Both the position numbers and the translations under genes were made by a program. Of a stretch of DNA of 64,000 bases, positions 1 through 8,485 are shown one piece after another. The stretch covers positions 6,008,116 through 6,072,115 of the forward strand of contig NZ_CP030840.1 in assembly GCF_003330725.1 (NCBI RefSeq), written 5' to 3'. The DNA comes from Acidisarcina polymorpha. Lineage in GTDB: Bacteria > Acidobacteriota > Terriglobia > Terriglobales > Acidobacteriaceae. A model generated the notes under the pieces. It saw only the letters and a list, made by a program, of their open reading frames with translations. It was not told where the DNA came from and made no database searches. How positions within the stretch are numbered: position 1 is the first letter of the stretch; every line of letters begins with the position of its first letter.

Positions 1-870
1 GATCCCACGAAGCAATATCCGCGGCCTAAGTTCGAGGAGCAGAGTCAGGAAGCTCCAGGCCTCGCCAAGAAGATGAATCCGAAGCCAGATCACGGTGAAG
101 AGACCTATAAAGGGTCGGGACGTCTCGCCGGTCGCAAAGCTATCATCACGGGAGCCGACTCTGGAATCGGTCGGGCTGTCGCCATCGCTTTCGCGCGCGA
201 GGGAGCAGACATCGTTCTCAATTACTTACCAAGCGAAGAAGAAGACGCTAAGGAAGTAATTTCATTAATCGAGCAGGCCGGAAGGAAAGCTATCCCCATT
301 GCCGGTGATCTGAGTGAAGAAAAGTTTTGCAATCGGTTGGTTGAAGATGCGGTCCATCAACTGGGTGGGCTCGACATCTTGGTCAATGTTGCTGGAAGAC
401 AGGAGGCGGAAGAGGACATCTCCAAGCTCACTACCCAGCAGTTTGAGATGACATACAAGACCAATGTCTTTGGACTGTTCTGGCTATGCAAAGCGGCGCT
501 GGCTCATCTGCAAGCTGGTGCTACGATTGTGAATACCGCATCCATTCAGGCATACCAACCATCCCCAACGCTCTTAGACTATGCCTCGACCAAAGCAGCA
601 ATTGTCGCCTTCACCAAGGGATTGGCCAAGCAGGTAGCATCTAAAGGTATCCGAGTCAATGCGGTCGCGCCCGGTCCGATATGGACTCCTCTTCAACCGA
701 GCGGAGGTCAACCGACCGAGAAGCTGCCAGAGTTTGGTGCCAAGACACCTCTCGGCCGGCCCGGACAACCAGCGGAACTTGCACCTATCTATGTTTTGCT
801 TGCTTCTCAGGAGTCCAGTTATGTCACAGGCGAGACGTACGGAGTAACCGGCGGCAACATGCTTCCGTAG
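1..870 (+). CDS. SDR family oxidoreductase, 5' end missing
   Basis: NAD(P)-dependent short-chain dehydrogenase/reductase, probably cytosolic. The reading frame is open from base 1, and the residues before the first Met ([10 protein letters not shown], then [17 protein letters not shown]) match the N-terminal extension of the YhdG/YhxC general-stress-type SDRs. The true start therefore lies upstream of the window and the first ATG at 73 is internal. Visible motifs are the cofactor-binding [12 protein letters not shown], the catalytic Ser in NTASIQAY and the catalytic YASTK. The C-terminus ends in the usual VTGGNMLP. The substrate cannot be read from sequence; in the family it is sugars, polyols or aldehydes. 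It converges on the MFS gene, with only 10 bases between the stops. Confidence 0.9.
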   Translation, partial: DPTKQYPRPKFEEQSQEAPGLAKKMNPKPDHGEETYKGSGRLAGRKAIITGADSGIGRAVAIAFAREGADIVLNYLPSEEEDAKEVISLIEQAGRKAIPIAGDLSEEKFCNRLVEDAVHQLGGLDILVNVAGRQEAEEDISKLTTQQFEMTYKTNVFGLFWLCKAALAHLQAGATIVNTASIQAYQPSPTLLDYASTKAAIVAFTKGLAKQVASKGIRVNAVAPGPIWTPLQPSGGQPTEKLPEFGAKTPLGRPGQPAELAPIYVLLASQESSYVTGETYGVTGGNMLP

Positions 871-880
871 TTTGCCTCGA

Positions 881-2362
881 TTAGCCCCTGCTCTGGAGCG
901 GTTTAGAGACCGACTCCAGAGATTTGTTCGCCGCTTCGACGCCAATTGTCCATTCGCAAAGGGCGGCGAGCAGCATTAGTACCGCTCCCAGGGCGTAGCC
1001 TAGGGCTACACGACTCTTAGAGCCGGTCGCAATGAGCACTCCGAAGAGCACGGGTGCTCCGGCACCGCCGATGAGCGTCCCTGCGGCGTAAAAGATGGCG
1101 ATCGCGAACGCCCGAATCTCGAGGGGGAATATTTCGCTGACGGTCAAGTACGCAGCGCTCGCTGCGGACGAAGCAATAAAGAAGATCACTGCAAATAGAA
1201 TCCCGAGACCTTTGGCTCCAATCATTCCGTGCGAGAAGGGATAGATGCTGGCGGCAAGAAGCAATCCCGAGATACCATAAGTGGCTGTAATCATCGGCTT
1301 TCTACCTATTGTGTCGAATAGGCGGCCAAGCAGGATAGGACCGAAGAAGCTTGCTATTGCGAAGGGCAGCAGATGAAGAGGCAGGTCTTGGTCAGAGACA
1401 TTGTAAAACTTCTTGACCACCAGTCCATAGGTAAAGAACACAGCATTGAAGAAGAATGACTGGCCTATCATCAGCACCAATCCTAGAAATGAGCGTTGGC
1501 GATTCTCTCCTAACATGTTGGCGAAGATTTCTTTCCACGGCGTGTGGTCTCGCACTGAGAGCTGCAATTTGTCGCCCTCCGGCCGGGGGAGTTCGCCCGC
1601 TCCCTTTGAAACTTTATCCTCAATGTCCTTGACGATCTTCTCCGCCTGTTCCTCGCGACCGCGTAGCATGAGCCACCGCGGGCTTTCGGGAACAAAGAGT
1701 CGCAAGGCCAATACCGCAATGCCCAAGCTGCCGCCAATCCCAAAGGCATATCGCCAGCCGCGCTCTGGCGAGAACAGATGCCCGTGGAGCAAGTAGAGAG
1801 TGGCAAGAGACCCGATCGACGCCCCTACCCAGAAGGTCGCGTTGACCGCAAGATCTACAGTACCGCGCACCTTACTCGGAATTAGCTCATCAACGGCGGA
1901 GTTGATGGCGGCGTATTCGCCCCCGATGCCTAAACCTGTAAGAGAGCGGAACAGCATGAACGTGAGAAAGTTGCCGGAAAAGGCTGTCGCCACCGTGGCG
2001 ATCGAGTAAGTGGCGAGAGTGACCAGAAATAGCCGTTTCCGGCCAAGTCGATCGGTGAGATAGCCGAAAAGAATGGCTCCCAGGACGGCACCTGCGAGGT
2101 ACGCACTTGCAGCTGCAGTTACTTGCTGGTTCGACAGGGAAAGGCCTTGTCGGCTCTGTAAGATGCCGGACAGCGACCCCGTGAGAGTGACTTCCAGGCC
2201 ATCAAGCAGCCATGAAGTCCCCAGGGCAACGATGATGCGAGTATGCCAGGTTGACCATGGCAGCCGATCAAGTCGCGAAGGAACATCAGACTCGACGACG
2301 CGATCACCGCCTGGATGCGGCCCTTGCGATTGGGGCCACGCTCCTGCTTTTTGTGCAGACAT
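881..2362 (-). CDS. MFS transporter, sugar-porter/metabolite:H+ symporter type
   Basis: A 493-residue major facilitator with about 12 hydrophobic segments, in the inner membrane. Family signatures include GYLTDRLGRKRLFL in the loop between helices 2 and 3, RSLTGLGIGGEY after helix 4, PESPRWL before the central loop, and a second half-repeat GRLFDTIGRKP. These place it with sugar porters and organic-acid/metabolite:proton symporters; the substrate cannot be chosen from sequence. The hydrophilic N-terminus is about 40 residues. It is the last gene of a minus-strand run behind the DUF421 genes (45-base gap), so it may be cotranscribed with them, although no shared function is obvious. Confidence 0.88.
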   Translation of the reverse strand: MSAQKAGAWPQSQGPHPGGDRVVESDVPSRLDRLPWSTWHTRIIVALGTSWLLDGLEVTLTGSLSGILQSRQGLSLSNQQVTAAASAYLAGAVLGAILFGYLTDRLGRKRLFLVTLATYSIATVATAFSGNFLTFMLFRSLTGLGIGGEYAAINSAVDELIPSKVRGTVDLAVNATFWVGASIGSLATLYLLHGHLFSPERGWRYAFGIGGSLGIAVLALRLFVPESPRWLMLRGREEQAEKIVKDIEDKVSKGAGELPRPEGDKLQLSVRDHTPWKEIFANMLGENRQRSFLGLVLMIGQSFFFNAVFFTYGLVVKKFYNVSDQDLPLHLLPFAIASFFGPILLGRLFDTIGRKPMITATYGISGLLLAASIYPFSHGMIGAKGLGILFAVIFFIASSAASAAYLTVSEIFPLEIRAFAIAIFYAAGTLIGGAGAPVLFGVLIATGSKSRVALGYALGAVLMLLAALCEWTIGVEAANKSLESVSKPLQSRG

Positions 2363-2407
2363 AGTCTTGGTGGTTCCATCCCTTCATTCATGACTAGCGG
2401 CCGAGCA

Positions 2408-2851
2408 CTAACTTTGCGCTTTGATGATGCTTATGGCTCCGTTGCGCTCTAGAATTGCGTACTTAATTTCATGGATTGATGTGATCCCTTTTGTGCGCCC
2501 GGCAGCCATGATGTCTTCGGGGTCTATTCGCATTCCCCGCATTACTTCTACTTGATATTCACCGTTCTTCAGCAAGACGAGTGGAGTTCCGTCGATGATC
2601 TCACCCAACTTGGGAGATCGCGCTTTTAACCAAGTGACAAAGCGATGCATCAAACCGACGGCAATGATAGCAGTCACGCAGTTTGTGACCGAACGATCAT
2701 TCCCTACTGTAGAGAGGATGATGACACCGCCTATAAGGAATACGATGACGAATTCGAACAGAGTCAGTTGGGCGCCAGGTCTTCTACTAAGGACCCGCAC
2801 GGTAAGTAGGAGAAAGAAGTAGCCGATAATGGCATGAATAATGGTGTACAT
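2408..2851 (-). CDS. DUF421 (YetF-type) membrane protein, copy A
   Basis: A 147-residue protein with three N-terminal hydrophobic helices (about residues 1-75) followed by a cytosolic YetF domain. The domain contains the DGTPLVLLKNG strand typical of DUF421 and a DIMAAGRTKGI segment. The family's molecular function is not established. It pairs with a second DUF421 gene two positions upstream: the two align from their first Met through RRPGxQ(L/M)T and the IVGN/TVGN motif. Only 5 bases separate it from the preceding one-helix protein, which argues for cotranscription and possibly a complex. Confidence 0.85.
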   Translation of the reverse strand: MYTIIHAIIGYFFLLLTVRVLSRRPGAQLTLFEFVIVFLIGGVIILSTVGNDRSVTNCVTAIIAVGLMHRFVTWLKARSPKLGEIIDGTPLVLLKNGEYQVEVMRGMRIDPEDIMAAGRTKGITSIHEIKYAILERNGAISIIKAQS

Positions 2852-2856
2852 GGCAG

Positions 2857-3396
2857 CTAAGGGACCACCGCAATATCTGCTTTAACTGGAGCAAATCCAG
2901 GCACTTGAACTACGAAGTGCCGGATGCCCGGCCCCGTCGGTTCGAGTGCGAACTCAACTGACGCCGGAGGAGTAGTGGCAGGAAAAGTATAGGTCAAGCC
3001 ATCCTGACCTAATGTTGTCGTCTTAGGGGAGGGAACTACCCGCTGAGCGCCTAACTCTTTCACAACGCTCCCGCTGGTATACAACTCTACCTCCCCGTGT
3101 TGGATCGCAGAGCTGCCAAATTTAACAGTCAGAATTGAAGGGGTGCTGGTCCTCTCAATCCTCTCAAATTTGACATCAATGGAGCCGTCGGTCGCTATAA
3201 TCTCCTTCTTGGCTACCCAACCGCGGCCGAAGAAACCGAGAACATCGAGAAGCAGGATGAGGTAGAAGACAATCCAGACTCCTCGCTCGAACTTCCACCA
3301 CTTACGCTGGAATTCCAGATCTTCGCCGACGGCGACCTCGTTATTGACCTTCGCAACGGAATCTTCGACGGGTTTTTCAGCGAATGCTTGTGCCAC
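2857..3396 (-). CDS. One-helix membrane protein between two DUF421 genes
   Basis: Not recognised as a named family. It has 179 residues. The soluble N-terminus (about 1-38) is charged and contains EDLEFQRKWWKFERG. One transmembrane helix follows (about 39-57, VWIVFYLILLLDVLGFFG), then an external domain of about 120 residues rich in alternating beta-type stretches (SILTVKF, EVELYTSG, YTFPATTPPASVEF). N-in/C-out topology is inferred. It lies between DUF421 copies B and A with gaps of 35 and 5 bases, so it is probably their operon partner, giving a three-protein membrane assembly with an extracytoplasmic beta domain. Confidence 0.75.
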   Translation of the reverse strand: MAQAFAEKPVEDSVAKVNNEVAVGEDLEFQRKWWKFERGVWIVFYLILLLDVLGFFGRGWVAKKEIIATDGSIDVKFERIERTSTPSILTVKFGSSAIQHGEVELYTSGSVVKELGAQRVVPSPKTTTLGQDGLTYTFPATTPPASVEFALEPTGPGIRHFVVQVPGFAPVKADIAVVP

Positions 3397-3431
3397 GGAC
3401 TACTCCTCAGCTGGTTAGTGATGGTAGAACT

Positions 3432-3890
3432 CTATCGCTCGCTTGACGGCTCTTTCTTTGCCGCCGTGCTGATCTCGCCATTTCTTTCAAGCACTGCGCT
3501 TTGAAGACCCTCGAGATTTTGAATCCCTGAGTCGCGGGCGGAAGCCATAATGTCGTCGTCCGCAATGCCCATCTCTCTAAGAGTCTCGCTTCTCCATTGC
3601 CCGTTTTCGAGCAGCAGCAATGGAGTTCCATCCACCAATCGAGCAAATCTCTGAGATCGCTGCCTACCCCAGGCAACCAGATAATGCCCTAATGCAATCG
3701 CAATGATCTGGCAAAGTGCGTTGGTGAACGAGACCTCGTTTCCGACAATGGCCGTAAGCGCCAGGCCGCCCATGAAGAAGACAAGCACGAACTCGAATGG
3801 CGTCATCTGCTTGCCTGGGCGCCGACCGACCACCCGCACAATGAATACCAAAAACAGATAGCCTAGGAACGCTCGAAGCACCGCTGCCAT
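3432..3890 (-). CDS. DUF421 (YetF-type) membrane protein, copy B
   Basis: The ATG at 3890 is chosen over an upstream ATG at 3947 because the resulting 152-residue protein aligns from residue 1 with copy A (MAAVLRAFLGYLF against MYTIIHAIIGYFF). An AAGG-containing site lies about 9 bases before it. Three N-terminal helices are followed by the YetF domain with DGTPLLLLENG and DDIMASARDSGIQ. It is the first gene of the minus-strand run DUF421-B, one-helix protein, DUF421-A, MFS. The upstream 256 bases are shared with the divergent YagU-like gene and should hold both promoters. Confidence 0.83.
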   Translation of the reverse strand: MAAVLRAFLGYLFLVFIVRVVGRRPGKQMTPFEFVLVFFMGGLALTAIVGNEVSFTNALCQIIAIALGHYLVAWGRQRSQRFARLVDGTPLLLLENGQWRSETLREMGIADDDIMASARDSGIQNLEGLQSAVLERNGEISTAAKKEPSSER

Positions 3891-4146
3891 AACATTTGAC
3901 CTTCGTTCCCGAACAAGCAAGTTCATAGGAGTACTGCCGGCTAGCACGGGAGTGACTAAGAATACGTAAGTAACAATGTCTACTATTGGTGTATGAGATG
4001 CGTCCTGAGCGGCCTAGGTTCTCTGCCACCTACTCCTTAGGCTGTTTTACCTGGCTGAAATGTTTGCCGCACACATCATGCCTCGAGTCGGGAGAGAAAA
4101 GCATCTACTCGAATGAGCCGTCAACGACGAGGAGGTAGGAAACAGA

Positions 4147-4674
4147 ATGAGTCACCAAAGGAATTTATTTCGGGGGATAGTTGCAGGGGCTGCCGGAGGT
4201 CTTGCAGCCTCTTGGGTAATGAATGAGTTTATGACAGGACCTGGTAAGAAGCTGCAAGAGGCGCTTCAAAGTGAAGCGGAAAACCAGAAGCAAGAGGCTG
4301 CAAGCGGTGAACCCAAAGAAGACGCGACGATGAAGACGGCGGACGTCATCACCCAAACAACGACGGGAGGACAGCACTTGTCCTGGGAGGGCAAACAGAA
4401 GGGCGGTCCGATCGTCCATTATGCCTTTGGTGCAATCATGGGTGGCCTTTATGGCGGACTCGCAGAGTACTCCTCTTTTGCCAGGTCCGGCTTTGGGGCA
4501 AGCTTTGGCAGCACTTTGTTTGGCGTCGCCGACTTGTTCGCCGTGCCCGCGCTACACCTATCGCCGCCGGCTACAGATCAGCCGCCATCGTCGTTAACTT
4601 CCCCTTTTGCCGCCCACATCATCTATGGCGTGACAACCGAACTCGGTCGACGCATCGTGAGAGCCGTCCTCTAA
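4147..4674 (+). CDS. YagU-like DUF1440 membrane protein
   Basis: A 175-residue protein with a glycine/alanine-rich first helix (GIVAGAAGGLAASWVMNEF), a charged lysine/glutamate-rich linker (about 35-75), then further hydrophobic segments including HYAFGAIMGGLYGGLAEY. This pattern matches DUF1440, the family of Escherichia coli YagU, an inner-membrane protein linked to acid survival; the acid-resistance role here is inference. The start is well supported by a GAGGAGGT Shine-Dalgarno at about 8 bases spacing. It is divergent from the DUF421 genes and convergent with the GH18 gene. Confidence 0.72.
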   Translation: MSHQRNLFRGIVAGAAGGLAASWVMNEFMTGPGKKLQEALQSEAENQKQEAASGEPKEDATMKTADVITQTTTGGQHLSWEGKQKGGPIVHYAFGAIMGGLYGGLAEYSSFARSGFGASFGSTLFGVADLFAVPALHLSPPATDQPPSSLTSPFAAHIIYGVTTELGRRIVRAVL

Positions 4675-4696
4675 TCGGGCAGCCCTTTTACCTGCG

Positions 4697-4737
4697 ACCG
4701 GCATGCGCAGGGCAGATCGCGCCGGCGCATGCCCGGT
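4697..4737. terminator. Imperfect hairpin between convergent YagU and GH18 genes
   Basis: ACCGGCATGCGC at 4697-4708 is the reverse complement of 4725-4737 apart from one bulged C, giving a 12-pair stem and a 16-base loop. It lies 23 bases after the YagU stop and before the GH18 stop, where a bidirectional terminator would be expected. There is no T-run directly after either arm (CTTTT occurs 17 bases on), so intrinsic termination is uncertain. Confidence 0.4.
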
Positions 4738-4772
4738 TCGCACGGCGGCGCACTACCTTTTAAATGTTCTTG

Positions 4773-5813
4773 TTAATTGTTCTTGTGTTCCGGCAGGACG
4801 TTCCAGATTGCGTCGTCTTCCTCACCGAGGACCCAGGCGCAGATACCTTGGAGATTCTTGTCCTTGGCAAGATCATAGCGATCAGCGAAACCTCTTTTTT
4901 CGGTATAGAAGATCCACTCTCGCATCTGATCGCGATAGAAGAAGAAATATGCAGTGTGGTCTTGAACGTCCCACATCTCTTGTCCTTGATAGGTATCTCT
5001 TAATGTTTGGGCGTCGATTGCGCTGATGTAATCAGCGGTGATGTTAGGCTTCTGCTCTCTTTCGTTCAGCCCTGGATCTCCGGCGTACCAGTGGTAGCCA
5101 TAAAGGGCGATGCCGAGGGAAAGCTTGTCTTTTGGTACGGACTTCAGCGCATAATCTAGATTTTCATTCGTCCAATTCCATCCGCCAACAGGCCCAGGTG
5201 TCGTCCAGCGCGTGTGTTGATCGTAGGTCATGAGGCAAAGAAGGTCGACTGATTCGCCGAGGGCCTTGAGGTCAAAGACTCCACGCCAATCAGAGAAAAT
5301 CCATTTGCTGAAGGCGCTGTGCCCAGGGTGTCCAGGGGCATTCGGAACGACCGCAATCTGAAGTTGTAAGTGCGCCTGGTGCATCTCGCCGGCGATGCGT
5401 TTCACAGTACTCGAGAGTGCATCACGGTCAGTCCAAGCGATATTTTCAAAGTCGAGTTGAAAGCCGTCGTACCCATTCTGCTTGCATTGGGAGATAAGTG
5501 ATCCGATCATGGCTGTCTGCGCCTTATCGTTCGTCAACAGCGAGTGGATGCCTGTCTTGTCGAAGATGGCGACGATCGGGAAGAGTGCAATGTGGCGTTG
5601 TCTCACCACCCGCTGCACCGCCGGATCAGGTTCGCCGTAGACCAACCCGTTGGCGTCAACGCCATACCAGGTCGGCACGATAATATCGATCTTGTCTTGG
5701 TGCCGCATGAAGTCACGGACAGAATCCGGATGGTCCGTCATATAGAAAAGGGCCTTCGGTTGGGCGAAAACGCTGTGAGCGCTCAGTAAGAGACAGAGCA
5801 GGAACTTTTTCAT
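4773..5813 (-). CDS. Secreted glycoside hydrolase family 18 protein
   Basis: A 346-residue protein with a cleavable signal peptide (MKKFLLCLLLSAHSVFAQ). The GH18 active-site strand is read as DGFQLDFEN at about residues 112-120, with Glu as the proton donor and the preceding Asp pair in the DxxxDxE arrangement. Other barrel motifs are LLCLMTYDQH and GIALYGYHWY. The sequence is closer to YaaH/SleL-like GH18 members than to classical chitinases, so the target could be chitin, peptidoglycan or N-glycan GlcNAc linkages. It is periplasmic or secreted. The neighbour is a GH92 alpha-mannosidase 154 bases upstream on the same strand, which suggests joint action on a mannose/GlcNAc glycan. Confidence 0.82.
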   Translation of the reverse strand: MKKFLLCLLLSAHSVFAQPKALFYMTDHPDSVRDFMRHQDKIDIIVPTWYGVDANGLVYGEPDPAVQRVVRQRHIALFPIVAIFDKTGIHSLLTNDKAQTAMIGSLISQCKQNGYDGFQLDFENIAWTDRDALSSTVKRIAGEMHQAHLQLQIAVVPNAPGHPGHSAFSKWIFSDWRGVFDLKALGESVDLLCLMTYDQHTRWTTPGPVGGWNWTNENLDYALKSVPKDKLSLGIALYGYHWYAGDPGLNEREQKPNITADYISAIDAQTLRDTYQGQEMWDVQDHTAYFFFYRDQMREWIFYTEKRGFADRYDLAKDKNLQGICAWVLGEEDDAIWNVLPEHKNN

Positions 5814-5967
5814 GTGATCTCATTTCAAGGCAGATGTTTATTTGGATTCGGGCGCTTTGACGTAATTCAGCCGGGTTCCTTCTATGAAAATCGCACCGGC
5901 GTTTCGGCAAGCGGAGGATGACTCCGCCTCATTTGGCAGAATCTCCTCGAATCACCTAAGTAGATAT

Positions 5968-8313
5968 CTACGCCCCATCGAGCGTCAGGGATGGCGGGAA
6001 GTCCTCTGGCTGCGAGCCGAATTCTAGATTAGGCTCACTTCCCATCTGGAAAACAATGCGCCCACCGGTGGCGATGTCCCGATGATTAAACCAGGACCGG
6101 GTATAGGGCTTGCCGTTGAAGGTAACGCTCTGAATATATTGGTCCTTTGGTGATTCGCGGTGCGCAATGATCTCCAGCTGTTTCCCTTCGCCGAGTTGCA
6201 ACCGGACATTGTCAAAGAGCGGAGTGCCGAAGATGTAGTTGCCGCTGACAGGATCGACGGAATAGAAACCCATCGAACTCATGATGAACCAGGCTGACAT
6301 CTGACCTACGTCCTCGTTCCCCTGAAGACCGTCTGGGAGCGCCTTGTACATAGTCTCCATCAGCATTCGCACACGGGCTTGCGTCTTATGAGGCTGGCCC
6401 GCGTAGGTGTACAGATAGGCTATGTGATGGGACGGTTCGTTTCCGTGAGCGTACTGCCCCACGAGGCCAGCGATGTCGGGCGGAGCATCCGCGGGCAGCG
6501 TAGACGGCTGATCGAACAGTTCATTCAGTTTGGCAAGGAACTTTGCCTGTCCGCCCATGATCTCGATCAAGCCTGCGGCGTCGTGTTGGATGCCGAAGCT
6601 GGTTTGCCAGGAGTTTGACTCGGTGAAGTCGCGCCACTTCTTTGAAGTGCCCATCTCAATGGGGCTGAATGGCGTCGCCCACTCCCCGCTCGATAGCCGG
6701 GGTCTGGCGAAGTTCATGGACCGGTCATAGTAGTTCCTGTAGTTACGCGAACGAGCTACTAGCATTTTTGCATCGTCAAGGTGACCGAGCTTGTTCGCAA
6801 CATGGGCTATTGCCCAGTCGTCATAGCAGTATTCAAAGGTCTTGCTGACTGACTCCTCTTCCAGGTCGCAAGGAATATAGCCCTTCGACCGGTAATAACC
6901 AAGCCCACGGTAGTCGTCGACCATGGCGCGTTTCATCATTAATTTATAGGCTTGCTGATAATTCACGCCGGCGATGCCCTTGTTACACGCCTCGGCGATG
7001 ACAGCGGCAGAGTGATAGCCAGTCATGGTCCCGGTCTCGCAACCTTGAAGCGGCCACACAGGCATCCCGGATGGACTCTCTTCAGCCATGCGAATTAGGG
7101 TGTTGGCGAAGTCAGGCACACGTTCGGCGTTGATCAGCGTATACAGTGGATGAGCAGCGCGATAGGTGTCCCAAAGAGAAAAGGCGGTGTAATTGCGCTG
7201 ATTAGGATCGAGTTGATGGATCTGCTTATCCATCCCGCGGTACCGGCCGTCGACATCATCGAAGAGCGAAGGACCAACGGAAGCGTGGTATAGCGCAGCG
7301 TAGAAGATTCGGCGATGAGTTTCATTCTCTGTCTCAATAGCAATCCGCGAAAGTTGTTCGTTCCACTTCCTGCGTGCGTTGCGCCGGATGCCTTCGAAGT
7401 CCCACCCCGGAATTTCGACCTTAAGGTTGTTGGCCGCTGACTCCGCATCCACGCCAGAGATACCAGTCTTAACCAGGACGACTGGATCGCGGCTGAGGTC
7501 GAAGAAGAGGACGCACTTCAACGACTTCCCAGTAAGTGGCTGCGTCCCTTGTGCAACCACATTGCTATCTTGATAGAAGACGGTACGAGTAGGCTGCTGC
7601 GAGAACTGCATGGTGAAGTAAATCTGTCTCCCGTCGCCCCAGGCCTTGGTGGTATGGCCTCCGGCAAGCGTGGCTGGCGCGACATGGGCGAGCGAAGCCG
7701 TGACCACGGCAGAGTGGCCGTTATATGCGTAGCTGTGCTCCAGATCGACAATGATGTGTCCGGTCGAGGGAGCTCCATTGCCGGCAGGAAAGGTGTATCG
7801 ATGCAGGCCCGCCCGCTCCGTAGCTGTCAGCTCCGCGCGAATGCCGTAGTCCTTCAGCAGAACGGAGTAAAACCCTGGTTCAGCATGTTCGTCATCGTGA
7901 CTGAAGCGGGAGCGGTAGCCGGCATCCGGATTGCTGCGAGGGCCAGGTACGATCTTGGACTCTCCAGTGCCAGGCATTACCAGGAAGTCGAGCAGATCTC
8001 CGCATCCCGTCCCGCTCAGGTGAGTATGGCTGAACCCCATGATCGAGGTGTCACTGATGTGATAACCAGAGCACCAGTCCCATTGATCATTAAAGGTGTC
8101 GGGGCTAAGCTGGACCGCGCCAAATGGGACGGTTGCTCCCGGGAAAGTGTGTCCGTGCCCACCGGTACCGATCCGGATATCGACAAACGGGGACGGATCG
8201 GATGTTCCGGCTGTCCTCTCGGATCGCTCGCCCATCTTGCCAAGTGCAGTTTCCGTTGCTCCCACCGCGCATAGTGCAGAGACACCTTCGAGGAACCTTC
8301 TTCTTGAAATCAC
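5968..8313 (-). CDS. GH92 alpha-mannosidase, Tat-exported
   Basis: A 781-residue protein. The N-terminus MISRRRFLEGVSALCAVG carries a twin-arginine signal, so export of the folded protein is expected. GH92 landmarks are present: GHTFPGATVPFGAVQLSPDT near residue 55, the central SLWDTYRAAHP, GCETGTMTGYHSA, and the C-terminal block GNEDVGQMSAWFIMSSMGFY holding the acid residue. GH92 enzymes are calcium-dependent exo-alpha-mannosidases acting on alpha-1,2/1,3/1,4/1,6 linkages; the linkage here cannot be told. Length is normal for the family. The neighbouring GH18 gene supports a role in degrading fungal mannoprotein or high-mannose glycan. Confidence 0.92.
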   Translation of the reverse strand: MISRRRFLEGVSALCAVGATETALGKMGERSERTAGTSDPSPFVDIRIGTGGHGHTFPGATVPFGAVQLSPDTFNDQWDWCSGYHISDTSIMGFSHTHLSGTGCGDLLDFLVMPGTGESKIVPGPRSNPDAGYRSRFSHDDEHAEPGFYSVLLKDYGIRAELTATERAGLHRYTFPAGNGAPSTGHIIVDLEHSYAYNGHSAVVTASLAHVAPATLAGGHTTKAWGDGRQIYFTMQFSQQPTRTVFYQDSNVVAQGTQPLTGKSLKCVLFFDLSRDPVVLVKTGISGVDAESAANNLKVEIPGWDFEGIRRNARRKWNEQLSRIAIETENETHRRIFYAALYHASVGPSLFDDVDGRYRGMDKQIHQLDPNQRNYTAFSLWDTYRAAHPLYTLINAERVPDFANTLIRMAEESPSGMPVWPLQGCETGTMTGYHSAAVIAEACNKGIAGVNYQQAYKLMMKRAMVDDYRGLGYYRSKGYIPCDLEEESVSKTFEYCYDDWAIAHVANKLGHLDDAKMLVARSRNYRNYYDRSMNFARPRLSSGEWATPFSPIEMGTSKKWRDFTESNSWQTSFGIQHDAAGLIEIMGGQAKFLAKLNELFDQPSTLPADAPPDIAGLVGQYAHGNEPSHHIAYLYTYAGQPHKTQARVRMLMETMYKALPDGLQGNEDVGQMSAWFIMSSMGFYSVDPVSGNYIFGTPLFDNVRLQLGEGKQLEIIAHRESPKDQYIQSVTFNGKPYTRSWFNHRDIATGGRIVFQMGSEPNLEFGSQPEDFPPSLTLDGA

Positions 8314-8485
8314 TCATACTCCATGGATCTACATCGAATTTTTTGCCGACCGAATCCAGCCGTTACTCTATTTTGACGCACATGAAACCGATATGACGGC
8401 CTCTTCACAGAAAGTGAGCGTTTGGCGTCGAAGGAGGCACACTGCATGCAGATGTGATCGTGAAGCCGCGAGGGACATCTCGACC

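Noticed and set aside
7549-8274. Long open frame (241 residues) on the plus strand inside the GH92 gene
   Set aside because: Antisense to a well-supported GH92 gene, with no recognisable domain; it is a shadow of high-GC coding bias.
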